DNA of 64,000 nt from Diphasiastrum complanatum (lineage: Eukaryota > Streptophyta > Lycopodiopsida > Lycopodiales > Lycopodiaceae). A program made the translations under genes and the position numbers. The stretch is from assembly GCA_029204225.1 (NCBI GenBank), contig CM055109.1:29384361-29448360 (forward strand), in the 5' to 3' direction. A model generated the notes under the pieces. That model saw nothing but the letters and a program-made list of their open reading frames with translations. It was not told the origin of the DNA and did no database searches. Shown in pieces: positions 9,647 to 21,946 of this stretch (position 1 is the first letter of the stretch; each line of letters starts with the position of its first letter).

Positions 9647-11778
9647 TCACAACTGGATTGTAAATTTATAAGCTTTGTGATTTGAAGAATATCCAATAAA
9701 GATAGACTTAGAACTAGTAGTATCTAGCATTTTATAAAGTTTTGTTGGAATTTGTGTGAAAACGATACAATCGAAAGTTCTAAGATGCCTTATAGAAGGT
9801 TTTGAACTTGTCCACACCTCTTCGGGTGTTTTGTCCAGTAAGGCTTTGGTTGTAAGTCGATTATAAAGATATGCAACTGTCAAGATGACTTCTTCCCAAA
9901 AAGTCTTTGTTAATTATGCATGTAGAATCATACTTTTCGCACTTTCGACAAGTGTACAATTTTTATGTTCAACCACTCCATTCGATTGTGGAGAATAAAT
10001 AGTGATACACTGCACAAGAATGACATGAACTTTGTAGTAATCTTTGAATTCAGTCAAAATGAATTCGCCTCCGAATTGTCTTGATTTTTCTAGAAGTTTG
10101 ATTATCAACTTTTTGCTTGAATTGCTGAAAATACTTGAAGGCTTATGATTTTTTCATCAAAAAATAGAATATTGTCCTCCTCGAATAACCATCGGTGAAA
10201 GTCAAAAAATATTTTTTTTCACCCTATCGAGAGAGCCTGCATGGGTCCACATATGTCGTTGTGCACAATATTTAACATATCTTTGGATGTGTGTTGTGAA
10301 TCAAACTTGAAAGGAGTTCTAGCATGCTTGGCTAGAATACACCTTCAACAAACTATATGGTCTAAAATATTACTGCAGTTGAGATCTTGAATAATTTTTT
10401 TCATTGACATATTTCCAAGACAAGTAAAATTGACATGACCCATTCTATAATGTCATAATATTTCTCTATCTTTCAAAATAGAAGTAAATAGAGCTTGAAC
10501 AGTCGAAGCATTGCAATGACTAAGCTTATAAAGATTGTCTTGTCTCTTTTCAAGCACAAGTACCTTTTTACTTTTGTCTAATATCAAACTAGTATTAGAA
10601 TCAAATTCGACTCTATGGCCCAAATCATTTTTGGTAAGATTTGGAACATGAAGAACATTTGGAATTAAAGTAGTACCATCCCGAAATTGAAATTTGACAG
10701 TGCCGATACCATCAATATTGTGAGTAATGGTATTGCCCAATGAGACTTTTGAGTCATAGCTTGACTATACTCATGAAACCAATTTCGTTGGCTTGTCATG
10801 TGCTAAGTAGCAACTGAATCCAAATATCAAGAATCAATATCTCGTCGGTCTTCATATGCCATAAATGTTGCTTCATCAACTTCTTTGTCGAAGTCTTTCG
10901 AACCTTTTGCTACATTAGCATATTGTTGTTGAGATTGCTGCTGCTGTTGCTTTTTCGATTTGAGAATTTGACAATCCTCTAGCAAATGTCCATTTCATTT
11001 GCAATACCCGCAAAACAGTTTTTGTTTTGATGAAGTGGAATTCGAATTTGCACTTTGTTCTTAATCTGAATTATTAGTCAACTTTCGTACTTTTCGTATG
11101 TTCTTCAACTTCTTCTTATCAAATTTCTTCAAATAAAGCACTTCTATTTCTAGTGCTAAATGAGAGAATGAAGACCCACTTCTCTGGATCTCTTCTTACA
11201 GTAGCATAGATGAAACTCGTGCTAATGTAAAACCTTGTTTATTAGAAATAATGACTACTCAATTTTTGTACGTGTCAAGAAGGCTCGATAGGAGAGTCAT
11301 GACCATCTACATCGTTCATTTTTGCACCACTTGCAGACATCTGCTCAAGAGGAATTTTGAAGTTGTTCAGATGATTCATAATCAATTCCGAATCAGCCAT
11401 TTTGATTGAGAATAATTTTTTTCTTGGATAAAGTTTGGCAATCACGTCTCTATTGTCATAGAGAGTGCTTATAATATCCAAGCCTCTAATGAAGTTCAAG
11501 CTCTTCAAATAAATCTGATATGATTATCTTTGATATTGAGAGTGATAAGGGTGAAGGCCTTCCATCTTTCTACTTCAATTTAGTAATGACCCTTGGATCT
11601 ACAATAGGTTTAACCTCAGTACCATCGACAAGTCCCAAAGCTCTTTCACTTGTAGGATCACCCTCATTTTGAATTTTCATAAGTGATAGTTGTTGCCATC
11701 CTACTTTTTAATAGAATTCAAAGATGATGCATTCATCATAGGCAAATTTGATATTGAAAATCTAGTAATGAATATGAT
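9647..11778 (-). pseudogene. Minus-strand Copia gag-protease-integrase, decayed
   Basis: Read from the primer binding site at 11793 downwards, the element shows three parts. Gag remains (KMADSELIMNHLNNFKIP) lie at 11508-11275. A Gln-rich stretch and a degenerate protease (DSVATXHMT) lie near 10970-10800. Pre-integrase (NVLHVPNLTKN) and integrase follow: HNDICGPM near 10260, FGGEFILTEF and SPQSNGVVEHKN at 10108-9914, then AYLYNRLTTKAL and FIGYSSNHKAYKF at 9883-9647. Many stops and shifts separate these pieces. RT and the 3' LTR are missing because the element is cut off at about 9647. Confidence 0.82.
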
Positions 11779-11793
11779 CTAGCTCTGATACCA
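11779..11793 (-). other. Copia primer binding site (minus strand)
   Basis: The reverse complement reads TGGTATCAGAGCTAG directly after CCAACA, the typical LTR end. It marks the 5' start of the internal region of the minus-strand Copia that runs down to 9647. Confidence 0.88.
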
Positions 11794-12290
11794 TGTTGGA
11801 AAAATAAGTTGCATATGAGTTGAATAACTATTTGACAATGATAGTTCAAACGACTATTTGATACCGATAGTTCAATATTTGATAGCAGAAACAATAGTTA
11901 ATGTTATTAAGAAACTATTTTGATACTATCATAAACAAAACTTATTATCATTCATAAGTGTGAAGAATGAACGATAGAGAAAGATCGCTTCATTGTCTTG
12001 TCATAAAAAGTACTAAACATCATAGATCTTAAAGATAAGTAGCAAGTCACTCCATGTCTACTAATACTAGTATCCAAAAAGTATTCAAAGATAGTAGACT
12101 CTCCAATGCTCACCATCCTTGCAAGATGTACACTTGAATGGACAATTTGCATGCAATTTGATGACTCGGCCATTGTCATTGAGGACTCCCTTGGAACTCT
12201 CATGCTTTGAGGCTGATCCTCAAGATCTTCCTCCTTTTGATGCTCCTCCTCAATGCAAGCAAGATCACACTTTGCCAAGATCTCCACTAG
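11794..12290 (-). repeat. Minus-strand Copia 5' LTR end and unassigned sequence
   Basis: On the plus strand the LTR edge reads TGTTGGAAAAATAAG at 11794. An imperfect direct repeat with a 28-base period (ACTATTTGA...GATAGTTCAA) lies at 11828-11882. From about 11950 to 12290 there is an open minus frame with no recognisable domain; it probably belongs to the degraded Copia that follows. The LTR start is not defined. Confidence 0.5.
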
Positions 12291-13090
12291 AGGAGTGATC
12301 TCCCTCCTTTTCCAAGCTCACACCCTCAAAAGCAACACTAGCTTACAACTTAAACAAACTTCCATGTATAAATCCCTTTGCAATGCAAACATCATTCTTC
12401 AAAATGAAACAAACATCATGCTTAAAGTGGACGTCCAAACCACTTTCTAAAAGTAGACCAACACTAAGCATATTCTTGGTGATTGATGCTACGTAGATAA
12501 AGGACAACATTTTCTAGATCCATACTTATTGTGGATTCTAGATACAAAGAGATGGTACCAATACCATCTATTCTACACTCTTCATCACTTGTATTAAAAA
12601 CAAACTTTTTGGCATCATTGAATGAGTGTAAGGTTGAGATCCTTTTCACAAGAGATGTGGGAGCTAGCCCCACTATCAATCCACCATGTATATCTTGGAT
12701 TGCCATTGCTTGTTGGTGAGGATGTATATGCCATCAAGAATACATCTACTTCATCCTCCTCCTCCTCATGTGCAAGGTTTCCTTGTTTGTCCTCCTCCTC
12801 TTGTGCTCTTATCCACTTGTAGCATTCGGATGCATAATGCCCCTTCTTTCCACAAAAGAAGCATTTTTGCTTTGACTTGTCCTTTGAGCTTGATGCATCA
12901 TCATCTTCTTTGGCCTCCTTTGGATGCTTCTTCTTTCCATTGGTCTTCTTTTTGCCCTTGAATGAGAAATTGGCTTTCTCATCTCCATCATGCACAGACA
13001 ATGAACTCATTCTTGCCTTGGTGTGGAGCATCCTACACTCTTCAGCCACTAATACATTGTGAAGTTTTTCTATAGTTGGCATGCTTTCAA
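12290..13090 (-). pseudogene. Minus-strand Copia gag zinc knuckle and protease
   Basis: From 13082 downwards the frame gives MPTIEKLHNVLVAEE (gag end), a Lys-rich spacer, then the zinc knuckle CFFCGKKGHYASEC (CX2CX4HX4C) and an acidic stretch. Next comes WWIDSGASSHIS, the aspartic protease active site DSGAS. A frameshift near 12640 leads on to DGIGTISLYLEST and the pre-integrase region. The zinc knuckle would bind element RNA and the protease would cut the polyprotein. It stops near 12290 and is adjoined at 13112 by plus-strand integrase sequence. Confidence 0.88.
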
Positions 13091-13111
13091 ATCTCCATTT
13101 GTTGATGATAA

Positions 13112-13761
13112 AGCAATTTCATTGGATAACTATTTTTGTAATGTTTGAATAGTGTCATAAAAGATGAAACATCATTTGTATTAGAAATTTTTGGGTCCAC
13201 ATGCTTTGAGCATGATCATTCCAATATAATGACCAAAGATTATCCTATTTCAATGATAGGAATAATGGTAGTGTTTTGCTCTTCAAGTAGAGATTGTAGA
13301 ATCTACTTGTTTTCCATCAAAGAAGTTGTCAATGGTGAAAATGTGATCTTTCAAGAGCGGAAGATTTGTAAACTTGAAGAAGCACCTTTGGATCAACACC
13401 TTATTCAATTCATTGATGGTTTGGAGTCAAGTCAAGTGGAAGAGCAAGCTCAAGGACTCCAAGAAGAACCATGAGTATCAAGATGGAGCCATCAAGGCTC
13501 AATCATATGGATCAAGCAAGGCAAGTTGTCTTTGGTGACATTATGTATGCACTTAATAGTTTAGTTGATGTATCTTCAAGTGCACAAGATGCCTTTGAAT
13601 CCATTGGCATGATGTTTAGTTTTGAAGAGTGCTACATGTATATAGACACACTTATGGAACATCTTGTAAGGGATCCTTTAAGAGGTGGTGAAAGGTCCTT
13701 CATGGACATCATTCTCTATTGGAGTCTCAAAAGTTCCTTGTTTGTAGCTGGATTTTCTTAA
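13112..13761 (+). pseudogene. Copia integrase-RT mosaic with internal deletion
   Basis: Decayed integrase C-terminal sequence (FGSTCFEHDH, VVNGENVIFQE) is followed by the connector (EPSRLNHMDQARQ). At about 13600 it jumps directly to late-RT sequence (YIDTLMEHLVRDPLRGGERSFMDIILYWSL). Several hundred codons of RT, including YVDD, are therefore deleted. The reading is split over two frames, 13145-13474 and 13471-13761. The polypurine tract and LTR follow at 13821-13832. Confidence 0.75.
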
Positions 13762-13831
13762 GACACTTCTAAAAGCTTTCATTCATCTATCAAGAGAGTC
13801 GTAAATAGATCAAGCTAAATTTGAGGAGGAG

Positions 13832-14330
13832 TGTGAAGAATTGCCAAAATTTGACAAATCTAGCTTGATCAAAAAACCATGTAGTGTAATGTAAATTTTG
13901 TACATAAGTGGATTCCGCACATGTGAAGCCAAGATGCCACATGGCAATCCACTCCTAATGTAGGTTAGGTCAAGTCCATAGGATTGGTCATGTCATTTTG
14001 GTAGTGATTCCTAGTTTATAGGACCTAAATCCTAGATTTAAGGTGAAAATTGACCAACTAGCTATCTACCAAGCACGACTCTAGAAAATCGACTAGGGTT
14101 TCATTTTAGGACAAAAAGGCTGAGTTAAATTCCTTATTACATGCTGGAAATCCACCTAACTTCACAAAGGAAGTCAAATTTGCTATGTATTCCAAGCTCC
14201 CATAGTGAGAAGATAGAATATTTTTGGAGCTCATTAGCAATCTCAAGCTAGTTCACTATGTACATTGAGTTTTTGTGATTCAAATGAAACCAAATTGATT
14301 TCTACTTCATTCTCAGTCTACATGCTGTAC
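13832..14330 (+). repeat. Copia 3' LTR
   Basis: TTGAGGAGGAG at 13821-13831 is the polypurine tract and TGTGAAGAATTGCC at 13832 starts the LTR. The sequence has no coding potential. The 3' end at about 14330 is an estimate based on where the next Copia internal remnant becomes visible. Confidence 0.6.
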
Positions 14331-14429
14331 AACAGGCTGTGGCTTGCACGTGTGGGCTCGGATTTCAATGTTGATCAACTTCTGATTGTTTCCATTTATG
14401 ATCCTAAAGTATAGTACTTTCACATTTAT

Positions 14430-15775
14430 ATTATCAAAAGCTTGGACATTGGGCAAGGGATTAACAAGAAGAAGGCGGATATTAAGAAAGACAAAGTGAA
14501 GCAGTTGACCAATCTTGGTGAGGAAGAGAGTGACAATGAAGACCAAAGCAGGACATTTGCAAAACATTAGCATCTCAACATTCCATTGATCATACACATT
14601 GGTACATGACTCAGGAGCAACAAGGCATATGGCTAGCAACAAGTCGTGATTTAATAGCCTAGAGCTTACCAACGATGGAGATAGAGTGATGTAGGAGAAT
14701 GGTGATGAGTGCCCAATTCATGGAGTTGGTGCAGTGCCTATTCATTTTTCTAATGGACATGTGAAGGTAATTTAAAATGTGTTGTATGTTCATGGCCTTC
14801 AGAATAGTCTATTATTTATTGGTACAATGATGGAGCATAAGTTGAAGGTTGAGTTCAATAACAAGAAATGCCAGATCAAGGACGTGAAACAGGGTTTCAA
14901 GGTGATTTCTTACATGGAATCATTGAAGAAGACATATATATGTCTCGTCCCGAAGGCTACGAGTTGGACAAACTTCGAAGAGCTCTCTATGGGTTTAATT
15001 AGTTGTCTTGTGTATGGTTTCATCGAATCACCAAATTTTTTATTCAACAAGGCTTTATACCCCGTTTGATTGATTGTAATGTCTACTAAAAATTAGTGAA
15101 TTCATCTTACATTATCATTACATTATATGGTGATGACACACTACTCTTTAGCAATGACATTCGAATGCTGAAGGATGTAAAAGAGATGTTATCAGATGAA
15201 TTCAATATGACCAAATTAGAGGAGGCCCATTTCTGTCTTGGTATATAGATTTTCAAAGATTGTGATCATAGATTGATTTATACCAGTCAACAAAAGTACA
15301 TTCATAACTTGCCATTCAAACATCAAATGACCGACTATAAACTAGGCAAAACTCCAATGGATCCAGGTTCAAAATATTCAAAGGACTAGTGTCCCCAATT
15401 TGTGGAGGAATTTGAACAAATGAAACAATATCCTTATCATTCTATTATTGGTTCTCTCATGTATGCCTTGATATGTACTAGATCTATCTCTCGGAACAAC
15501 AAGAAGTAGAATTTGACTGCATTATCTTTGACAGAGGCCGAATACATTGTCGTCGCACATGTTGCAGAAAAACTATCTGGTTAAGGTGTCTATTGTTAGC
15601 AGACAATCTTAATAAATTACAAGCAACCTCTGTCTTTTGTGACAATCAGAGTACAATTTCTTTATCAGTTAATTCCAGGTATCCTTCACGGCCTTCCTGG
15701 AGAAAGCACATTGAGATAAAGTATCATTCTAACTTTTTGCAGAACAGAGTTCACGACAACGTATATATTTACTAA
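14430..15775 (+). pseudogene. Tork-like Copia protease-RT-RNase H, heavily decayed
   Basis: A different Copia lineage. The protease motif DSGATRHMAS is at 14608-14637, then pre-integrase (LYVHGLQNSL, LKVEFNNKKC) at 14779-14890. RT fragments follow without an integrase core: LYGDDTLLF near 15125, LICTRSISR, LTEAEYIVVAH near 15530, FCDNQSTISLS and KHIEIKYH near 15700. The YVDD box reads YGDD. At least five shifts or stops break the frame, so this is a relic. Confidence 0.78.
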
Positions 15776-15852
15776 AGCGTTATCATTTGACAATGATTCT
15801 AAGTTTAGCAGTATGCTTACCTCGATTTTTATAAGTTCACATTGAGGGGGAG

Positions 15853-16150
15853 TGTTGTATTTCATTCCTTAAATCATTTTGAAATGTGGAACTACTTACT
15901 CTATAATTTTTCTTGCATTGTCGAGACAATGTCAAAAAGGTGTCGAAGACCATTTGCAGAAATACACGCATCATCAACAAAGAATCGAATTGTTTGTCGA
16001 GGGTCACCAAATAACAATTTTAGCAGATTTAATAGTGGAGTCTTATCCACTACAGATTTTGAGTCCAATCTCTTATCTCCATGTGGCACATGCCAGGTGG
16101 GTAACAACTCATTCCATTAGGGCTATGCCATCAACAACTATAAATGGACC
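15853..16150 (+). repeat. Copia 3' LTR start
   Basis: ATTGAGGGGGAG at 15841-15852 is the polypurine tract typical of TGTTG-type Copia LTRs, and TGTTGTATTTC begins at 15853. The LTR end could not be located. Overlapping short frames at 15842-16160 look like chance readings within the LTR. Confidence 0.6.
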
Positions 16151-19100
16151 AGTAGATTAGTTCATTTTATCAATCAAAATCCTATTTTGAATTCTTTTTT
16201 TTGGCTTGTTATCCTTATTTTAGGCAGTTTGAGGGGTCTTTCATTCTTAAGGCCAATTATTCCTTTTGGGATCAACAAAGCTTACCAAGGTTTATATTAT
16301 TCTCTTTGAAAATGATTGACATGATAAATTCCAATATATTATCAAGTGCAAGAACATGAAACTTAACACGAGGACCATATAAAATCATATACAATACATT
16401 TGGATCTTGCGTTCTTAGTTTGAAGCTTTAAATCAATGACATGAGAATATAAGTATATTTATCTAGTCCTTTATAAAACAAAAAGACATTCTATACCATT
16501 CATTTCTCTTACTTTAATCCAAAACTTGGTCACACTATGTCCCTAGGTGAAATACAATGTGTAAAAAGTTAGTTCTTCAAGATTTTTTTTTATCATTAGT
16601 CAAATTTTTTGGTTATTCAAAGATCATTTTCCAAGAAAAACGCTTTGATTATTTACATAGCTAAAAAGCTCTAGCTAATTTCTAAAGAGTTGCACAAAAT
16701 TTGAGAGTTTGTTTGAATCAAAGAATCAATGTATAAGAGAACAATGATACTGTTGACTTATGATATGCTATGTTTTGGGTTCCTTATAGTTCATCTAAAA
16801 TAAAGTTCTATGAAACAGTTTTAAGTGCTTTGTAATACAACTCCGAGGCTGATATTATTGAGAATGAAGCTTAAAGAAGAGTAAAGAATATCTATGCTCA
16901 ACTATCCAATATGGATTTTCTTCTAAATTCATTTCTTATAATCTAGAATGCCTTTTGCACTCAATATAATTAAAATTCAATACCCAATATTGGATACAAT
17001 ACAATCTTTATTTGATTGCGTTATCCATCTTCGGTGCATATATAGACAAATAAATAAGCTTGAAGATGTTTGCTAATTCTATTTGCAACAAATACGTTTT
17101 CCCCTTAAGCAACAACCTGATGCATTACATCATGTCATGGGATTGAGAATGATATTTTCTCGCCCTTTTACATATTTTATTTTACTTCAATTTCAAAAAA
17201 GGATAACATGTTGTATCAACAATTTGCTGCATACTAGATAACTACCATAAATATAAAGAATGTTTCTAATTTGACTTTTAGGTAATGAAAATGGTTTTAA
17301 GTAGGTGGAGAATTTGGAGTACAAATACTATACTCACTCCTCCAGGTTTGCTGTTGTTACACATGTAATAAACAATAAAGCTTGTTAATTTGCTATTCAT
17401 AATTGTTGGTCTACACTCCATAGATTGAAAACATGTAGCCATGTCACTAGAACAATTGAGGCTCAGAGACCCTATACATTATTATTGGGTTGTAGCTGAT
17501 TAGAAGATACTATACGAGAATGGAAACTAGGCCAAATTCAAGTAACTATTGGGCTATAGTTAAAATTTTTCACTTTTGCGTTTATAAACATTCATAACTC
17601 TGACACAATAAACCATAATATGCACGTTACAACCAATTTGTGTTTATAGCTTGATATGAATCACATAACTTCATCATGTCTATAAAAACATTATTTGCTC
17701 TCTAGTTATTAAGCTATGTGGGTGACTAGTTCTTTTTCTTTGTGAGCTGGTATGAACTGATCATGCCCACAAATGTCAATCAAATAGAATGAAAGTAGCA
17801 AATAAATGTCTGCAAAGTGTTATCAAGGTGGTTGACCACCCTTTTCTCACATTATCGTTGGAGATTGATCCCACTATTCTCACATGGACATACAAGATAA
17901 AAAAACAAATTGCTAATTATCTTAGCATGACATGAAAGAATACATTTATATCTCTATAGAAGTAAAAGAAGTACCATTTTGTACTCCCAAACCATACTAC
18001 AAAAGGCTTGTCTACCCATGTATCTATAAGAACACTAGGTGAACTTTTGATAACAAATGTAACTCAAGGTAATGATACACATATTGACATCAATGTTTAC
18101 AACCTAGGCATATCCTCTAGTTCATCATTTTGTTGGATTGAAGGATGCCAATTTTTAGAGAAGATGATCTTGACATGAAAAAACTTTTTAGTTGTGTGTA
18201 AGAAATTTCCTAGTCAAGCTCCTTACTCTATGGCGTCAACTTAGATTTGTGCATGCGTGTTTTGTAAGCTTAAAACATATCTTAAACATGAAACAAACAT
18301 ATAAATGCAAGGTTTAAATTTGGATTTCCATGAAGCGTGTAACCTTAATCATGTCACTTGATAATCAACCTTATCGAGCAAAACTAAAACAATATAAGTA
18401 CTGGGTGCTGATTCCAACACAAATTCCACATCATTTGAAGAGGGCCTCATCATGACCAACACCACTTGTGGATACAATATTGAGGTATAGTATCTTTTGT
18501 CTATTGTTGTACTCCAATTGCTCTTTCTCCTCACCCAAGAGAAGCGTGGAAGATATATAATTTAAAATATCCTAGATAAGAAGACATTCAAACATTAAAA
18601 AAATAAAAGACAAAAAATGCAAAAAATAGTGAGCTCTTATATCAAAACCTATTGGGTGAATGTCATGGCCCCATGTCTACATCTAGGCTTGTGAAATAAT
18701 GACAAGAGCCAACTATGACTGCCATGACAGTATGAAGGGTCCCACCCTGCTTGAGAGGTGGTGCTCTCAATTCTTAGGCAATCACAACCTTTGAATGAGG
18801 ATGGGCTGTATGCCATGGTATCTTGGTCTCAAATTGCTATGGACTCTCCACATTCCAAGGCATAATGCATGTCCTTAATTTTCTCAGCCCTAGGCCATAT
18901 TTAGACCCAAAAGTTGAGTTCACATCTCAAGGCATTTGTAGATTGCCAAGTGGCACAATTTTCTCAAGCCCGTCTAAGAGAGAATATATGAATGCTATCC
19001 ACATTTGTAAGCATGGTCCACACCACTAATGGTGTGAGAGCTTCGACCAATGCCTAACATATTGTGTACAGGGCTGTGTTTTGAAGGGCATGTAAATACT

Positions 19101-19700
19101 TTCATGGTGAAAGGTGTTAAACAAGGGGACTTTCATTATTAAGGATTTCACTAAATTTGAAGGGCGCTCTAAGGATTTTTTTAGATTATCAGACTTTCCA
19201 CAGGAAAGGTTGAAATGAAAATGCATTTCTATGAAATAAAAATCGATTGTCAAGCTTCAAAATGCAGGCCTTATTGTGTATGAATGGTGGATGAGCTTAT
19301 TCCTCATTGTGACTTTGAGGGTGTAGACAAGGGCCCCACCCGCATCCAATGTTGTAGCATATACCATCAAAGAGGAGATTGCATCATACTACTTAAACTA
19401 TGTGTGAAAGTAGCCTTAATGTTGTCTCATGTGCCATTGGATGAGGGCGAAGTTGTGCTTGCACCCTAAGCAATGGTAAATAATACACTCAACCATGAGG
19501 TCTGGACTAGGTAGGCTAGTCACCAACGTGTAATTAGCAAATTGACTTGCTCTACTCATTCCCTTGAAAAATTGGTTAGATATATCAATAATAACTTACA
19601 AATCATTGACAAATTGAAACAAAAAAAATGCTTCATTTAAGAAAGCCACCTCCCTCATTATGATGTCACTTGAAGGGCTTCACATGGAGGATTCAGTCAT
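16150..19700. other. AT-rich intergenic sequence, nothing assigned
   Basis: I found no gene, RNA gene or recognisable transposon protein here on either strand. Open frames are short (up to about 75 codons) and without motifs. The sequence may be old, decayed repeat material. Confidence 0.5.
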
Positions 19701-19710
19701 TTTTTTTTTT

Positions 19711-20079
19711 TGCAATGATACTACTTAGCACTAGCATTAGTATGTAGAATAAATATTCAATTGCGTCCACATCTATAAGCTAAGCCATTTTGGGAGCCTA
19801 AGCTCAAAGTATGTCCCTATTCTAGTTGTAGATCTGAGACGAAGTCCATTGCCAAAGAATGTTGTTATTGAGCTCATGTCCTTAATACAATGATAGTTTT
19901 TGCAATGATACTACTTAGCACTAGCACCAGTATGCAGAATAAATATTCACTTACGTCCACATCTATAAGCTGAGCCATTTTGGGAGCCTAAGCTCAAAGT
20001 ATGTCCCTATTCTAGTTGTAGATCCGAGATGAAGTCCATTGCCAAAGAATGTTGTTATTGAGCTCATGTCCTTAATACA
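19711..20079. repeat. Tandem duplication, period 190
   Basis: TGCAATGATACTACTTAGCA at 19711 recurs at 19901, and about 179 bases (19711-19889 and 19901-20079) match with only around ten differences. They are separated by an 11-base spacer. A partial third relative (TGCAATGATATTACATAGCA) lies at 23697 in ARF intron 1. This is non-coding. Confidence 0.88.
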
Positions 20080-21430
20080 CATGCAATCCATGCATACAAC
20101 ATTGCCATACATAACTCCTTATAAACTCATGTCCATTTTCGATGCACAAATCAAAATATGAGCTCCTATTTCCATTGCCACAAGGACATAATTAAGCTTT
20201 TAAATGCACTTGTGAGCCAAAGTTGTTACCCTTCAAACAAGCTTGTGGCATAGGTTCAAGTCCACATGCCCTTCAATTTGCAAGCTTGTCTCAAACAAAG
20301 GTCTTATTAGAAAAGGCCGATGGGGTGCCCTAAGATCTATGTGTCCTAGCCTTTGGAGCCAGGGCCCATCTAGCCTAAGCCTTGGGCCTTTTGAAAGTCA
20401 ATTGTACCTTTGACTAGGGGTAGCCAATGACAAATGTCACTTGTGAAAGCTGGTGGGTCACATCTCACGTGGGCAGAAGTAGCTGATGTGACTGGACGTG
20501 TTGGAAAGAACATGTATGTCCTGACTCTTGGGCAAATGGGAACAATAGAGGTCGGGGCTCAACCGGTCGTGACGCCCGAGAATAACGATTGTGGTTCGTG
20601 CACTTTATGCTCTGCTACTTCCAAATCATACTTGAGAATAGGATCATGATCGAGCCTCTTTGACACCTCTTTCAGAGGCTTGGCATTTGAAATGCATGCT
20701 CTCCTCCTCAATCTCAATTTCATTTTCTTAGATCTAATGACATGTGAGCTTATGACCACCCTTTTTTTAGTGCTGTCGTTACTCCAAAAAATAAACCTTG
20801 TGGACATAAAGACGTGTATTTGAGGGCCCATGCCTAAGGGAGTTAAGTGTATGGGTTCAGAAAAGACATGAAGCTCTATTCAGGCGCCTTTACTTGACAT
20901 GACACTATGAAAGATTGTCCATCGACTTTATGTATAGAGTGAATGCTACAATCAAAGAGCAACATGGACTTATTTTGTCCATTCCATCGCAAATCGGAAA
21001 AAAATTGAGTATTTACTAGACTTGAATCCTACCATCCATGGAAAAAACTCATCACCAATGAACACCCTTGTGCAATAAAAAGCACACTTGTATGGTGAAT
21101 TCGAGAATTGTAATGGCCATCACAGAGAGGAAAATCTCTCGCCCTCGACACCCTCGATAGTTTCTAAGATGGCTAGACCCTCGGTACTTTTTTGGAAGTT
21201 GAGGACTCGGGGGCAGGCATAATAAATCTAGTTTAGAAAGAAAATTTAGCTCATACCAAATTTAAATTTAGCCTGGGGGCCCCTTGGACGTGGGCCCTTG
21301 GGTTTAGAGATAATCTTGTTGTATTTTAGAAGGAAGATTTGGGATTTTGAATTTCCTATGAAATATTCATGTGAAATTTCAGTTTTCAAATTGACGCCTC
21401 CAACAAAAGGGCAATATCTGGAAATGCCCT
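20080..21430. other. Upstream region of the ARF gene, no gene seen
   Basis: There is no convincing ORF. GC-richer patches occur near 20330-20580 and 21120-21300. A short frame at 20434-20649 has no recognisable domain. This interval should contain the ARF promoter; I could not identify a clear TATA box. Confidence 0.4.
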
Positions 21431-21575
21431 CCATTTGACAGCTTTGCTTAGGGTTTTGAAAGGCAACTTTGGGGGGGTTGAAATGCGTGCAAACTCACAA
21501 ACGGAAGCAGGCGTAAACCTCCCATGTGGCAAGGACACCTTTGTCTCCTGCTTGCCTCCCTCTGTCCTTTCGCTG

Positions 21576-21578
<3 letters not shown>

Positions 21579-21610
<32 letters not shown>

Positions 21611-21612
21611 TC
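21579..21612 (+). repeat. CT microsatellite in putative ARF 5' leader
   Basis: About 13 CT units followed by a pyrimidine-rich run lie ~335 bases before the proposed ARF start codon. CT-rich leaders are common in plant genes. The tract produces Ser/Leu-rich chance frames in this area. Confidence 0.8.
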
Positions 21613-21946
21613 GCCTTTTTTTCTTCTGTTTTCTCGTATGTTTCCTGTTTTCTTCTGTGCTTTGCTGCTGCTTCTGGGGTGATCGCCTATTCTATTGCTC
21701 GATCTGTCCGCTTGCTGCTGCTGGTTTGTTCCAAAGGAAGAAAGAATCAAGTGGAAGATGATATTTGTGGATGACCCATCTCTGCCGCATGCCTCATCTG
21801 TCAAAGGATCGCTGCAGTGGCGTCTCAATCCATCCTCAGATCACAAGCCTCACACTCCCTTTCTGCATTGGGTGGATTTTTCCTGTGATTCCAACCTCCC
21901 TGCTTCTAAAATTGCTCCCTCAATCCTCCCCCCCCCTGCGCGGATA

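Noticed and set aside
16150-19700. Short frames as small genes
   Set aside because: None has a recognisable motif, neighbours or splice logic.
21448-21828. Antisense frame opposite the ARF leader (126 codons)
   Set aside because: It spans the CT microsatellite, giving a run of Arg/Glu, and has no domain; it is a shadow of the leader and exon region.
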